A DNA stretch of 51,024 nt from Variovorax beijingensis (GCF_007828835.1 NZ_VIVL01000022.1:1-51024), one strand, 5' to 3'. Counted from the stretch's first letter, positions 40,414 through 48,549 are shown. The notes: generated from the letters alone by a model not told the origin. A program made the numbers and translations.

Positions 40414-41766
40414 TTACACGACCATGCCGAGCAGCATGATGAACACGATGGCCACGACCGAGATCAGTGTTTCCATCACGGTCCAGGTCTTGAAGGTCTC
40501 GGCCACCGTCATGTTGAAGTACTGCTTCACCAGCCAGAAGCCCGCGTCGTTGACGTGCGAGAGGATCAGCGAGCCGGCGCCGGTGGCCAGCACCAGCAGC
40601 TCGCGGTTCACGCCCGGCACCATGGTGGCCAGCGGCGCGACGATGCCCGCGCCGGTGATGGTGGCGACCGTGGCCGAGCCGGTGGCGATGCGGATCAACC
40701 CCGCCACCAGCCAGGCGAGCAGGATCGGCGAGACCTGCGCATGCAGCGCCATCTGCCCGATCGCGTTGCCCACGCCGCTCGCGACCAGCATCTGCTTGAA
40801 GCCGCCGCCCGCGCCGATGATCAGCACGATCGCCGCGGTGGGCGCGAGGCTGTCGTCGACGAACTTCATGATCTGCTTGGCGGTGAAGCCGCGCGCGGTG
40901 CCGAAGGTGTAGAGCGACAGCAGCAGCGCCGCCAGCAGCGCGGTGATCGGGTGGCCGATGAAGTCCATCCAGTGGCGCACCACGTTCTTGTCGTCGAGCG
41001 CCACGTCGGCGAAGGTCTTCAGCAGCATCAGCCCCACCGGCAGCAGCACCGTGAGCAGCGTGATGCCGAAGCCGGGCAGATCGCGCGCCTCGGGTTCGTG
41101 CGCCAGCTGCTCCATCAGCTCGGGCGAGGCCTCGCCCGGCACGTACTTCGAGATGAACTTGCCGAAGATCGGCCCGGCGATCATCGCGGTGGGCAGGCCC
41201 ACGAGGAGGCCGTAGAAGATGGTCTTGCCGATGTCGGCGCCGAACACGCCAATGGCCAGCAGCGGCCCCGGATGCGGCGGCACCAGGCCGTGCACCACCG
41301 ACAGGCCGGCCAGCAGCGGGATGCCGATGCGGATCAGCGACACGCCGGTGCGCCGCGCCACGATGAACACCAGCGGGATCAGCAGCACGAAGCCGATCTC
41401 GAAGAACAGCGGGATGCCCACCAGGAAGGCCGCGAACATCATCGCCCAGTGCACGCGCTCGCGGCCGAAGGCGTCGATCAGCGTGCGCGCGATGCGGTCA
41501 GCGCCGCCCGACTCGGCCATCATCTTGCCGAGCATGGTGCCCAGGCCCAGCACGATGCCCACGAAGCCCAGCACCCCGCCGAAGCCCTCCTGGAAGGACT
41601 TCATCACCAGGTCCACGGGCATGCCCGAGGTCAGGCCGAGGAAGCCCGCGGCCAGCGTCAGCGCGATGAAGGGGTGCACGCGCCAGCGCGTGATCAGAAG
41701 GATCAGCCCGAGGATCGCCACCAGGGCGTCGACGAGCAGGAACACCTCTTTGCTCATTCCGAACAT
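40414..41766 (-). CDS. gntT: GntP-family gluconate:H+ symporter
   Basis: A 450-aa inner-membrane permease with about 12 hydrophobic segments, beginning LLVDALVAILGLILLI and ending VFIMLLGMVV. GntP features include FQEGFGGVLGFVGIVLGLG, GLSVVHGLVPPHPGPL and ATGSATVATITGAG. It imports gluconate or a related aldonate. First gene of the minus-strand unit permease, kinase and perhaps AraC regulator. An operator (41815-41830) lies 49 bp upstream of its start, so repression by the divergent LacI-type protein is expected. Confidence 0.9.
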   Translation of the reverse strand: MFGMSKEVFLLVDALVAILGLILLITRWRVHPFIALTLAAGFLGLTSGMPVDLVMKSFQEGFGGVLGFVGIVLGLGTMLGKMMAESGGADRIARTLIDAFGRERVHWAMMFAAFLVGIPLFFEIGFVLLIPLVFIVARRTGVSLIRIGIPLLAGLSVVHGLVPPHPGPLLAIGVFGADIGKTIFYGLLVGLPTAMIAGPIFGKFISKYVPGEASPELMEQLAHEPEARDLPGFGITLLTVLLPVGLMLLKTFADVALDDKNVVRHWMDFIGHPITALLAALLLSLYTFGTARGFTAKQIMKFVDDSLAPTAAIVLIIGAGGGFKQMLVASGVGNAIGQMALHAQVSPILLAWLVAGLIRIATGSATVATITGAGIVAPLATMVPGVNRELLVLATGAGSLILSHVNDAGFWLVKQYFNMTVAETFKTWTVMETLISVVAIVFIMLLGMVV

Positions 41767-41814
41767 GTGTATGTCTCCTGAATCCGGCCGCTTCGGGAGC
41801 GGCCGGTGGTGCCA

Positions 41815-41830
41815 GGGATAGCGCTATCCC
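41815..41830. promoter_or_regulatory. Operator 1, GGGATAGCGCTATCCC
   Basis: A perfect 16-bp palindrome with the central CG typical of LacI/GntR-family operators. It lies upstream of the permease gene. Confidence 0.8.
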
Positions 41831-41892
41831 GCACAATCCAAAAAAAGCCAGCGCTGGGGGTGTTCTCGGGTTTTTCCGGAGCACCAATGGCT

Positions 41893-41908
41893 GGGACAGC
41901 GCTATCCT
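41893..41908. promoter_or_regulatory. Operator 2, GGGACAGCGCTATCCT
   Basis: A near-palindromic copy of operator 1, with centre 78 bp away. It abuts operator 3, upstream of the LacI-type gene. Confidence 0.8.
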
Positions 41909-41924
41909 AGGACAGCGCTGTCCA
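41909..41924. promoter_or_regulatory. Operator 3, AGGACAGCGCTGTCCA
   Basis: Contains a perfect 14-bp palindrome (41910-41923). Its centre is 16 bp from operator 2 and 94 bp from operator 1, so looping between the two promoters is possible. Confidence 0.8.
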
Positions 41925-41960
41925 ATTGCAGCTTGGTATTAACCCTTAGAACTTCAATCC

Positions 41961-42992
41961 ATGGCCGACGCAACCGACCGCCCCCGTCCCCGTTCCTCGA
42001 GCCAGGTCACGCTGGACGACGTGGCCCGCGTCTCGGGCGTGAGCCCGATCACCGTGTCGCGCGCACTGCGGGGCGCGCGCAACGTGGCGCCCGAGCTGAA
42101 GGCCCGCGTCCAGGCGGCGGTCGACCAGCTGGGCTACGTGCCCAACGTGGCGGCCCGCGCGCTGGCTTCGGCGCGCAGCTCCCACGTGGCGGTGCTGATC
42201 CCCTCGCTGACCAACCAGCTCTTCGTGGAACTGCTCGAGGCGGTGCAGGACGCGCTCGCGCCGCACGGCTATCAGTCGCTCATCGGCGTGACCCACTACG
42301 ACCCCGCGCAGGAAGAAGCACTGCTGCGCAGCTACCTCTCGCAGCGCCCGGCGGGCCTGCTGCTGACGGGCTTCGACCGCAGCGCCGCAGCCGCGCAGAT
42401 GCTCGAGCGCAGCCATGCGCCCTGCGTGTACATGATGGAAACCTCGGCCGCGCCCGGCATCCACAGCGTGGGGTTTTCGCAGCGGGACGCGGGCCGCGCC
42501 ATCACCCGGCACCTGCTGCAGCGCGGCCGCCGGCGAATTGCCTATGCCGCCGGCCAGCTCGATCCGCGCGTGCTGCTTCGCCTGGAGGGCTACCGCGAGG
42601 CGCTGCGCGAGGCGGGCTGCCACGATCCCGCGCTCGAACTGCTGGTGCCGGGCCCGACCTCGATGGCGCTGGGCGGCCGCCAGTTCGAGGACCTGCTCGC
42701 GCGCCACCCGGACCTGGACGCCATCTTCTACTGCAACGACGACCTCGCCCAGGGCGGGCTGCTCGCCGCGTTGCGCAGCGGCGTGCCGGTGCCGCAGCGC
42801 GTGGCGATCGCCGGCTTCAACGACCTGGGCGGCAGCGACCAGATGCTTCCGCCGCTGACCACCGTGCGCACCCCGCGGCACGAGATGGGCGAGCGCGCGG
42901 CCGGCATGCTGCTCGCGCTGATGCGCGCGGAGACCGTGGCGGAACGCACGGTGGACCTGGGGTTCGAGCTGGTGGTGCGGGAGAGCAGCTGA
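41961..42992 (+). CDS. gntR: LacI-family gluconate regulator
   Basis: A 343-aa repressor. HTH VTLDDVARVSGVSPITVSRAL and hinge helix GYVPNVAARALASAR are followed by a periplasmic-binding-protein-like sensor domain (SHVAVLIPSLTNQLFVEL, DAIFYCNDDLAQGG, IAGFNDLGGSDQMLPPLTTV). It is divergent from the gluconate permease gene, and three matching palindromes lie in the 194-bp interval. I infer that it represses the permease-kinase unit and itself, released by gluconate or its phosphate; the gene name follows context. Confidence 0.87.
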   Translation: MADATDRPRPRSSSQVTLDDVARVSGVSPITVSRALRGARNVAPELKARVQAAVDQLGYVPNVAARALASARSSHVAVLIPSLTNQLFVELLEAVQDALAPHGYQSLIGVTHYDPAQEEALLRSYLSQRPAGLLLTGFDRSAAAAQMLERSHAPCVYMMETSAAPGIHSVGFSQRDAGRAITRHLLQRGRRRIAYAAGQLDPRVLLRLEGYREALREAGCHDPALELLVPGPTSMALGGRQFEDLLARHPDLDAIFYCNDDLAQGGLLAALRSGVPVPQRVAIAGFNDLGGSDQMLPPLTTVRTPRHEMGERAAGMLLALMRAETVAERTVDLGFELVVRESS

Positions 42993-43045
42993 TGGCACGG
43001 CAGAATGCGCTATGACGGCTGCAAAAGCATGCGTACCGAATTCCG

Positions 43046-43777
43046 ATGAAGTTCAATGATCTTGCCCGCAAGGCCGCCAAGGGCTCCGGACCGCTGTCCT
43101 ATGGTGGCTCGGTTCATCCGGAAGACTTGATTCGGTTTTCGCTGGCGTATGGCGCTGTCGGCGCTGATGAGATTGAACGGCTCTGCGAGCAGCACGGATG
43201 GCACGAAGACGGTCTGCTTGAAGACGGCACAAGGGTGGCGCCGCTCGCGCGCTGGGCTGCGGCCTGCGTCGCCTACGGCCGCGGCGGCGTTGCTTCTTTG
43301 CAGCACTTGCTGACCGATCGGACGCTCGCGACGTTTGCCATTGCGGTTCTTGAGGAAGTTCGCACCGAGTCTTGCGTAACGGCGCTGTTGGACTACTGCA
43401 TGTCGACAACCGCCGTTTCGGACGAACCAGACGATCCGTTCTGGCGAGCGCTCGGCGCATTGAACGCGTTGACCAGCTTCGACGACGGCCTCGTGCCACC
43501 GCAAGATCAGCAGGAGAAGCTGAGAGACCTGGTGATCGAGACATTCGCCAGTGCCACCACATCGCATCAGCAGACACTTTGTCTATGTGCCTTGAGAGGG
43601 GCTCCAATCGAAGGATCACTGGAGTGGGCGGAGGCGCAGACGGTGACCGACCCGGGCGTGAGGCGCGCAAAAGCTGCCGCGTTAAAGTCGCTCCGACGCC
43701 GTCTTTCCGGCGCTTACAAGCCGCCCAGTGCCGAGCAGAAACGTCAGATCCGCAGGCAGCGAGCCCTCGATGTCTAG
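43046..43777 (+). CDS. Hypothetical protein, helical, possible immunity protein
   Basis: A 243-aa cytoplasmic protein of no family I recognise. It is rich in helical segments (LARWAAACVAYGRGGVASLQHLL, cut into repeats like VALLDYC and LNALTSFDD) that resemble HEAT-like packing, and it ends in a basic tail (RQIRRQRALDV). First gene of the plus-strand array of small genes after the gluconate unit, where composition changes. Immunity role is suggested only by neighbours. Confidence 0.6.
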   Translation: MKFNDLARKAAKGSGPLSYGGSVHPEDLIRFSLAYGAVGADEIERLCEQHGWHEDGLLEDGTRVAPLARWAAACVAYGRGGVASLQHLLTDRTLATFAIAVLEEVRTESCVTALLDYCMSTTAVSDEPDDPFWRALGALNALTSFDDGLVPPQDQQEKLRDLVIETFASATTSHQQTLCLCALRGAPIEGSLEWAEAQTVTDPGVRRAKAAALKSLRRRLSGAYKPPSAEQKRQIRRQRALDV

Positions 43778-43824
43778 AGCGCTTCCGGCTAAGACCAGTC
43801 ATCCACCATCACCTCCCAGCGAAG

Positions 43825-44157
43825 ATGAGCCGTGTGACCATTTCGACAGCGCCGTGCGACCCTTCGGCCTCGCTGGTGAGTGACGTTCGCCGCATTACAA
43901 AGCTAGGTGTTCTCGACGTGCGTGACCGTCTTTCCGCCGGGGAACCCTTGTTCGACCAGGAGCTTTTTGGCAACCGAACAGAAGACGTCTTTGCGAAAGC
44001 GCGGGCGCTGCTTTCGGCGCTGGAGTACGGCGGGCATCAGCCTCTTGTCAGTGAGGCTGGCCGGCCTATCACTCCGCAGATTCTGCGAAACATCTTCCAA
44101 GCGTCCGAGGAGGAGGCCGAGGAGCTTCGCCGGCTTGATGACTTGGGACATGTGTAG
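43825..44157 (+). CDS. Hypothetical protein (110 aa)
   Basis: ATG 43825 opens a 110-aa frame; the longer frame back to 43372 overlaps the preceding gene and is rejected. The product (VRRITKLGVLDVRDRLSAGE, then LFDQELFGNRTEDVFAKARAL) is mainly helical, acidic at the end (EEEAEELRRLDDLGHV), without signal or membrane segments. The LGVLDVRDRL segment faintly recalls the ribosomal L7/L12-like fold seen in some immunity proteins, but this is weak. A repeat copy follows 14 bp after the stop. Confidence 0.55.
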   Translation: MSRVTISTAPCDPSASLVSDVRRITKLGVLDVRDRLSAGEPLFDQELFGNRTEDVFAKARALLSALEYGGHQPLVSEAGRPITPQILRNIFQASEEEAEELRRLDDLGHV

Positions 44158-44170
44158 GCGGAGGCAGAAT

Positions 44171-44192
44171 TCGGCCATAAGCAGAACTTCAA
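44171..44192 (+). repeat. Array repeat copy 1
   Basis: TCGGCCATAAGCAGAACTTC, preceded by GGCAGAA, just 3' of the 110-aa gene. Member of the family with consensus CGGCCAnAACCrGnCrTTC. Confidence 0.55.
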
Positions 44193-44233
44193 CGACCGCC
44201 CCCAGCTGACCCGCATTCATAACTCGACCGACC

Positions 44234-44833
44234 ATGCAAGCCCTCGAAGTTCTGCGCAATGGACAGCCCCTGGTGGTGGCGGGCACGGAGGACGCGGTGC
44301 TCCTCTCCTTTTCCGTGCACATGAGCATCGATGGCGAGCATCCCGCGACGCTCGACATGCGAGGCATGAGAGACCTTGGCAATGGCCGCCAAGCGCACCT
44401 CGAATGGATTCAAGAACTCCCTCTCGGCGTAGGGGACGAGATTTGCGTGACGCTCCTCGAGGTCGAAGAGGTAACGCCGCCGGCTGAAGACATCGCGTCC
44501 GACTCGGATGAGCACATTGCCGCGCACGCCGCTTACGAGTCTCAACTTGCATCTGGCCTTCCGGTACCCCGCGCCTTGGAGCGCAAGCAACCCGACGCCT
44601 CGCTGGAGATTTTGGTCGGCGACGCGCCGGTCGTCGCCACTTTTGATGGCGGTCGAGAGTTGGTGACCATGCGCGTTGATTGGAATCGGTGGCGTCCGGA
44701 GCGGTGCCGCCTCTCTTTGCGCAGTTTCTCCGTCAAAGAAGGGCTGGCGCGAGAAGAGGGAAAGGATTGGCTCACCGCATCTGCCGCGAGGGACCAAGTG
44801 GTCCTTGTTCGTCTCGGTCCTGGCCACGCCTAG
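44234..44833 (+). CDS. Hypothetical protein (199 aa)
   Basis: A 199-aa, mostly beta-strand protein (PLVVAGTEDAVLLSFSVHM, VGDEICVTLLEVEEV, LEILVGDAPVVATFDGG) with an acidic central part and no signal peptide. No family recognised. It lies in the array of small plus-strand genes and is followed by a repeat copy 24 bp after the stop. An immunity role would fit context but is not shown by the sequence. Confidence 0.55.
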   Translation: MQALEVLRNGQPLVVAGTEDAVLLSFSVHMSIDGEHPATLDMRGMRDLGNGRQAHLEWIQELPLGVGDEICVTLLEVEEVTPPAEDIASDSDEHIAAHAAYESQLASGLPVPRALERKQPDASLEILVGDAPVVATFDGGRELVTMRVDWNRWRPERCRLSLRSFSVKEGLAREEGKDWLTASAARDQVVLVRLGPGHA

Positions 44834-44856
44834 GAAAATCCAACCAACAGCCGTCA

Positions 44857-44880
44857 CCGGCCAAAAGCGGAAGTACGTCA
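44857..44880 (+). repeat. Array repeat copy 2
   Basis: CCGGCCAAAAGCGGAAGTAC, 3' of the 199-aa gene. A second partial hit (GTCGGTCATTGG) is at about 44934. Confidence 0.5.
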
Positions 44881-44999
44881 CGCAGCTCAGTTTTACCAAG
44901 CGCTCCGACGCGGATGGCGACGCCAGAGCTACTGTCGGTCATTGGAGGCCACTAGCATGACTTACAGTGCTTTTCCGTCTACCACTATCCTTGTATTCA

Positions 45000-45338
45000 A
45001 TGCCATCAATCTCAATCTCGGGCCCTAAGAATTCAATACTGACGCTCAAAGAGACTGGATGGGTGAAAGGCGCTCCGCTCCAGTTCGAGGCTGCGACGCT
45101 TGGCGAAGCTATTCAGCATTACGAAGCCTCATTCCGATGCGCAATCCGGCCTTGCGAGAAGGTGCTGCCCGGGCAATCTGAATTGAAGTATTTTGAGTTC
45201 TCAGACATGAGCAATGAGTTCGACGGTCTGGTTGACATTCATGTGTTGCGCGATGGTCTGGAAATTTGTCCGAAGCAAGATCTCTCGTTCCTGCTGGAAG
45301 AGTCTGACCATATGGAAATCGGACTCTTGGTATGCTGA
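45000..45338 (+). CDS. Hypothetical protein (112 aa)
   Basis: The ATG at 45000 gives 112 aa; a GTG at 44967 would add a hydrophobic LFRLPLSLYS stretch that looks unnatural. The protein (ISISGPKNSILTLKETGW, YFEFSDMSNEFDGLVDIHVL) is of mixed alpha/beta type, acidic at the end (LLEESDHMEIGLLVC). Nothing identifies its function. GC is clearly lower than in the catabolic region. A repeat copy lies 45 bp downstream. Confidence 0.5.
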   Translation: MPSISISGPKNSILTLKETGWVKGAPLQFEAATLGEAIQHYEASFRCAIRPCEKVLPGQSELKYFEFSDMSNEFDGLVDIHVLRDGLEICPKQDLSFLLEESDHMEIGLLVC

Positions 45339-45382
45339 ATGCTCAGCGCTCAGTTGACTCCGTCGCTACGTGACCGGCTAAA

Positions 45383-45407
45383 GTCGGCCAGAACCGGCCG
45401 TTCACCG
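45383..45407 (+). repeat. Array repeat copy 3
   Basis: TCGGCCAGAACCGGCCGTTC, a close match to the consensus, between the 112-aa gene and the SUKH-like gene. Confidence 0.6.
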
Positions 45408-45451
45408 CGGTGGGAAAAAGCTCGGACAGAAGTGGGCTCCCAAAAATTTGC

Positions 45452-45892
45452 ATGATGCAAATCATCGTCTCTTCGCTTGAAGATGTAGGATTTCTTAGAG
45501 CAGATGTTGCTGATGCGGCGGCTGGATTGACGCGTCTCGGCATTGCCACTGACTCCCAGATGGGATCGTTCTACCTTCGATACGACGGACCATTGTCAAG
45601 TGAGAACACGGGTTTCGTGCTGCTAGATGTTGCTGGTGCACGACCTCAGGAATCCATCGAGGCTTCCACAGCATTGGTCCGTCGCAAGTTCGGCTGGCCA
45701 GAGCGATATGTGGTTCTGACTAGCTTTCTGGGCGGGGGCGTGATGGTCTACGATATTTCGACCGAACAGGTCTACGGCGTCGACTTTGAAGGCGGCGACG
45801 CTCTGCTGAAGAACGGCCAGCTCGAGCCTCGCTACCCGTCGTTCCTAGAGTTTCTGCGCTTCTTCTTTGGCGACGCATCAGCTATCGTCTGA
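45452..45892 (+). CDS. SUKH (SMI1/KNR4)-like immunity protein candidate
   Basis: A 146-aa cytoplasmic protein. FVLLDVAGARPQESIEAST, then FGWPERYVVLTSFLGGGVMV, YDISTEQVYGVDF, and a closing YPSFLEFLRFFFG fit the C-terminal half of the SUKH fold, where an aromatic-rich FxxFL helix ends the domain. SUKH proteins neutralise nuclease and other polymorphic toxins. Two ATG codons (45452, 45455) are adjacent. No cognate toxin is in view. A repeat copy begins 9 bp after its stop. Confidence 0.65.
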   Translation: MMQIIVSSLEDVGFLRADVADAAAGLTRLGIATDSQMGSFYLRYDGPLSSENTGFVLLDVAGARPQESIEASTALVRRKFGWPERYVVLTSFLGGGVMVYDISTEQVYGVDFEGGDALLKNGQLEPRYPSFLEFLRFFFGDASAIV

Positions 45893-45900
45893 GGCCTGCA

Positions 45901-45926
45901 TGCGGCCAGAACCAGCCATTCATGAG
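45901..45926 (+). repeat. Array repeat copy 4
   Basis: GCGGCCAGAACCAGCCATTC, 9 bp after the stop of the SUKH-like gene. Confidence 0.6.
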
Positions 45927-45944
45927 TGAGTTAGATCAGTGCCT

Positions 45945-46217
45945 ATGACACGTTCACGAACACCCATCGAGGCCGCCGCCGGCAAGCTGATTGCGGCAAT
46001 TCAGAAGGAGTGGGGCGTCGATGCCGGAGAGCCGGAGTCGCCGGAAAGCGAGAACGTGATGCACTCCGCGCACGAACTGCTACAAGCCGCTTCCAAATTT
46101 GGTTCGATCGCAAGCGTCATCGGCTCGGGCTCCGTGTCGACGTTCCTGGGTGAGGAGTGGGTGGGGGCTCACCCGAGAGTCCTGCCATTCATTGCAGCCC
46201 TCGAAAGCACTGAATGA
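45945..46217 (+). CDS. Hypothetical protein (90 aa)
   Basis: A 90-aa protein starting MTRSRTPIEAAAGKLIAAI, with a helical first half and a Gly/Ser-containing second half (IGSGSVSTFLGEEWVGAHP). No signal or membrane segment, no known family. ATG 45945 is preferred over an in-frame GTG at 45939. A degenerate repeat copy starts 13 bp after its stop. Confidence 0.5.
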   Translation: MTRSRTPIEAAAGKLIAAIQKEWGVDAGEPESPESENVMHSAHELLQAASKFGSIASVIGSGSVSTFLGEEWVGAHPRVLPFIAALESTE

Positions 46218-46230
46218 GTCGCGGACGGAA

Positions 46231-46250
46231 GGGCCAGGAGCAGTCCTTCG
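46231..46250 (+). repeat. Array repeat copy 5 (degenerate)
   Basis: GGGCCAGGAGCAGTCCTTCG, 13 bp after the stop of the 90-aa gene. Confidence 0.4.
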
Positions 46251-46366
46251 TTGCCCGGGCACCACTAAGCAATGGTTAGCGCGTGCATGCTGATGATTGC
46301 TCAATCAGAATCCGCCAAAAAGTAGACTTTCCAGGTCTCATTCCGTCTCACTTCGGGGCCAAACCA

Positions 46367-46597
46367 ATGCGCTCTCTATGCTTGTTCTTAGGCCTGACGC
46401 TGATTGCAATCGGCCAGAACAGTCTGCAGGGATCTTCACACACGACCAGTGCCAAGGCCGCTCTCCCGAACATGGTGTTTGGCATGTTGCAGTGGCTTAG
46501 CGTCGGCACCGGAGCGTGGGTAGCGACGATCATTGGCATACTTCTGGCTGCATACGCTCTTGTGCCGCGCAGGCGGTCGGGCTCGTCGGTGGGTTAG
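46367..46597 (+). CDS. Small two-helix membrane protein (76 aa)
   Basis: MRSLCLFLGLTLIAIGQNSL is a first hydrophobic segment and VATIIGILLAAYALVP a second, followed by a basic RRRSG tail inside. ATG 46367 is chosen; the frame to 46283 adds non-membrane residues. No family recognised. Repeat elements follow directly after the stop. It could be an immunity protein to a membrane-active toxin, which are often small membrane proteins; this is inference. Confidence 0.5.
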   Translation: MRSLCLFLGLTLIAIGQNSLQGSSHTTSAKAALPNMVFGMLQWLSVGTGAWVATIIGILLAAYALVPRRRSGSSVG

Positions 46598-46598
46598 G

Positions 46599-46650
46599 AA
46601 GGCCGGACGTTCATCGATACGGCAGAATTTGTCTAGGAGCGGACCTTCCT
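46599..46650 (+). repeat. Array repeat copy 6 (two parts)
   Basis: AAGGCCGGACGTTCATCG (46599-46616) and, after GGCAGAATTTGTC, GGAGCGGACCTTCC (46636-46649). The second part matches the copy at 48106-48137. Confidence 0.5.
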
Positions 46651-46701
46651 CTTACTCGTGACCACTCGAGAAACACGTGGCCGTACAAGGACAACAATCG
46701 C

Positions 46702-47286
46702 ATGACTCTTTCGCAGTATGAGCACTTGGTTATTCGAGATCCAGGCCCAGCCCCAACTGCTGTGGAGCTGGCGCAGCTCGAGTCTGTGCTGGGCGCAAGT
46801 TTGCCCCGATGGTTTAAGCAATACCTTCAAGTCGCCAACGGTGGCTATCTGGAGTACGTGGTTGAGATCGCGACGGGGAGCGGAGAGACCGAACCAATTT
46901 CGTTCTGCGGTCTCTTTTCCACGACCTCATCGGCTGGGGAGATATTCGCCGACGAGATAGCGCTCCATCGCGAGAATATGGAGGAGTCCTTTTCGGACTA
47001 CCTACTCGACGGCAGCGAGACTCGAGAGCTTGCAGGTCTCGGAATCTCTGGAGGAGAGCTGAAGTTCGAGTTCGACTCGCAGGTTGGTGGCCTTATGGCC
47101 CAGACGGAATATTTGACTCCGCGCTTCTTGACCGAGACGGAGATAGAAGCCTTGCGGGGCTACACCGTCGGCCAGTGGAGCGATGGCATCGGTTCGAATT
47201 TCTTCCAGGAGCGGATGGCAGATGGCTTCGCGCCACAGGTTTTGATTGCCAATGAGCAGGCTGTCCGCGTCGAGCAATTCGACTAG
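46702..47286 (+). CDS. SUKH (SMI1/KNR4)-like immunity protein
   Basis: A 194-aa cytoplasmic protein. The N-terminal PTAVELAQLESVLGASLPRWFKQYL followed by QVANGGYLEY is the classical SMI1/KNR4 signature (helix, then LPxxYxxFLxxxNGG); later strands include PISFCGLFS and LGISGGELKFEF. ATG 46702 is used; the frame to 46516 is not family-like. SUKH domains are immunity proteins of contact-dependent and secreted polymorphic toxins. No toxin gene is adjacent, so this is an orphan copy. Confidence 0.8.
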   Translation: MTLSQYEHLVIRDPGPAPTAVELAQLESVLGASLPRWFKQYLQVANGGYLEYVVEIATGSGETEPISFCGLFSTTSSAGEIFADEIALHRENMEESFSDYLLDGSETRELAGLGISGGELKFEFDSQVGGLMAQTEYLTPRFLTETEIEALRGYTVGQWSDGIGSNFFQERMADGFAPQVLIANEQAVRVEQFD

Positions 47287-47295
47287 CAGTCGCCA

Positions 47296-47355
47296 AGCGG
47301 CCATGACCAGTCGTTGGTACCGCAAGAGAAAATCAATCAGATAGCGGACGTTCAA
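47296..47355 (+). repeat. Array repeat copy 7 (two parts)
   Basis: AGCGGCCATGACCAGTCGTT (47296-47315) and ATAGCGGACGTTCAA (47341-47355), after the SUKH gene stop. Confidence 0.5.
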
Positions 47356-47377
47356 GCCCTGCGACTACGGTTATCAA

Positions 47378-47827
47378 ATGAATTCCGACAGCAAACGCAA
47401 CGTTGCCAACATAATCATTCTTCTGGGTCTGGTCCCCGCCGTTTTGTGGCTAGGACTTTTCGCGATCAGTAGAGCACTGACCCCGTGGGCGGCCGCCGGC
47501 ATCATCTGGCTCGGGGTTCCTCTGTGTTTTCTGAGCCTCCTGATTGCCGGCAGTGCGTGGGTATGGGCGCGCGATCTTGCAAAAGCCAATCCTGAAGAAT
47601 GGCGAGGTGCTCACCGTATCCCTGGATGGATCGCGACCGGTGTCGGTGGCCTTGCAGTCGGCGCGGTGCTCGCCATCAACATCCAAAGTTCTAGGACGCC
47701 TGACGAACTTCCGTCTCGATCAGTCCAGTTGTCGGCGAAGGAAAGTGCAGAGATCGAACGGCAGGCGAGATCAATGATTGAACAGCTGACCGGCAAACCT
47801 CAATCGCCGGCCTCACCCGTTCGCTAG
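47378..47827 (+). CDS. Three-helix membrane protein (149 aa)
   Basis: Hydrophobic segments IIILLGLVPAVLWLGLFAI, AAGIIWLGVPLCFLSLLIAG and IATGVGGLAVGAVLAI predict three membrane helices. A cytoplasmic-type loop WARDLAKANPEEWRGAHR lies between the last two and a polar helical tail follows (SAEIERQARSMIEQLTG). No family recognised. A repeat copy starts within a few bp of its stop. Confidence 0.55.
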   Translation: MNSDSKRNVANIIILLGLVPAVLWLGLFAISRALTPWAAAGIIWLGVPLCFLSLLIAGSAWVWARDLAKANPEEWRGAHRIPGWIATGVGGLAVGAVLAINIQSSRTPDELPSRSVQLSAKESAEIERQARSMIEQLTGKPQSPASPVR

Positions 47828-47829
47828 TG

Positions 47830-47858
47830 GCGAATGCGGCCATGATCGGTCATTGACA
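47830..47858 (+). repeat. Array repeat copy 8
   Basis: GCGGCCATGATCGGTCATTG core, 2-8 bp after the stop of the 149-aa gene. Confidence 0.5.
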
Positions 47859-47873
47859 ACACCCAACCGAAAG

Positions 47874-48062
47874 ATGGCCAAGTTCTACGTGGGCGCGAAG
47901 CTAGACGCAGTTCTCCACTTCATTGAGGGTGCGGTTTCGCTCGGCCTCATCTCCGGGGCCGCCCTGGCTGCCATCGTTGGGCAATTGGTCCTGGGAGGCA
48001 TACTTGCCATGCTGGCAATCGGGATGTTCCTGCGCTTCAAGCGCGGGCGGGTGCGCGAGTAA
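47874..48062 (+). CDS. Small membrane protein (62 aa)
   Basis: MAKFYVGAKLDAVLHFIEG precedes one or two hydrophobic segments (LISGAALAAIVGQLVLGGIL, AMLAIGMFLRF) and a basic end (KRGRVRE). A TTG at 47853 would lie inside the preceding repeat and is less likely than ATG 47874. No family recognised; no clear ribosome-binding site. Confidence 0.45.
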   Translation: MAKFYVGAKLDAVLHFIEGAVSLGLISGAALAAIVGQLVLGGILAMLAIGMFLRFKRGRVRE

Positions 48063-48075
48063 AGGTGCTGCCCGT

Positions 48076-48137
48076 TGTCGGCCACAACCAGCCGTTCGTC
48101 GCCGAGGCAGAATCTGCACAAGAGCGGACATTGGAGG
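48076..48137 (+). repeat. Array repeat copy 9 (two parts)
   Basis: GTCGGCCACAACCAGCCGTTC (about 48077-48097) and, after GGCAGAATCTGC, AGAGCGGACATTGG (48121-48134). The second half overlaps the ribosome-binding site of the next gene. Confidence 0.6.
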
Positions 48138-48141
48138 GGTG

Positions 48142-48549
48142 ATGGAATCGAGGTACCAACTCGTCGCGGAGGCCCATCAATGGGCCATAGACAAGCTTGT
48201 CGTTGGGGAGCGTTTCGGAGCCTTGCTGGTTTCGAATCACTCGTCGGGAAAGAAGATGACGCGCTACGACCTGGCGTCCCAAGAGGATGCGCTCGCTGCG
48301 TGCGAGCGGGAACTCGCTTCTGCGCTCAGCGACGCGAATGAATACGCGCTCGTCTACGACGCATTGCTCAAGAGCAAAGAGGGCACCGCGCCGGCGCTAG
48401 TCTTTCGCATGGAGCGCAGGGGTGGTGCAGGTGCAGCCCAGTTCGCGCAACGTTATCAGCTCAAGAAGAAGCTGCTTGTGGGTTCCGTGTCCTACGTACC
48501 ACTCGAGGACTTTCAGCCCCTTGGTGCTGGCCCAGCGTGGCTTGTCTAG
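48142..48549 (+). CDS. Hypothetical protein (135 aa)
   Basis: ATG 48142 has GGAGG at good distance (48133-48137), making this one of the better-supported starts in the array. The protein is soluble, with helix-strand segments (QWAIDKLVVGERFGALLVSN, TRYDLASQEDALAACERELA, ALVYDALLKSKEG, VFRMERRGG). No family recognised. The longer frame to 47923 overlaps the preceding gene and is rejected. Confidence 0.6.
   Translation: MESRYQLVAEAHQWAIDKLVVGERFGALLVSNHSSGKKMTRYDLASQEDALAACERELASALSDANEYALVYDALLKSKEGTAPALVFRMERRGGAGAAQFAQRYQLKKKLLVGSVSYVPLEDFQPLGAGPAWLV

Noticed and set aside
37895..40912. A 1005-codon plus-strand open frame across the AraC, gluconokinase and permease genes
   Set aside because: Composition (Ala, Arg, His, Gln) is that of a GC-rich antisense frame and the minus-strand genes have clear motifs.
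40402..41781. A His/Gln-rich 459-codon frame opposite the gluconate permease
   Set aside because: Antisense of a 12-helix membrane protein gives exactly such polar His/Gln-rich sequence; no independent support.
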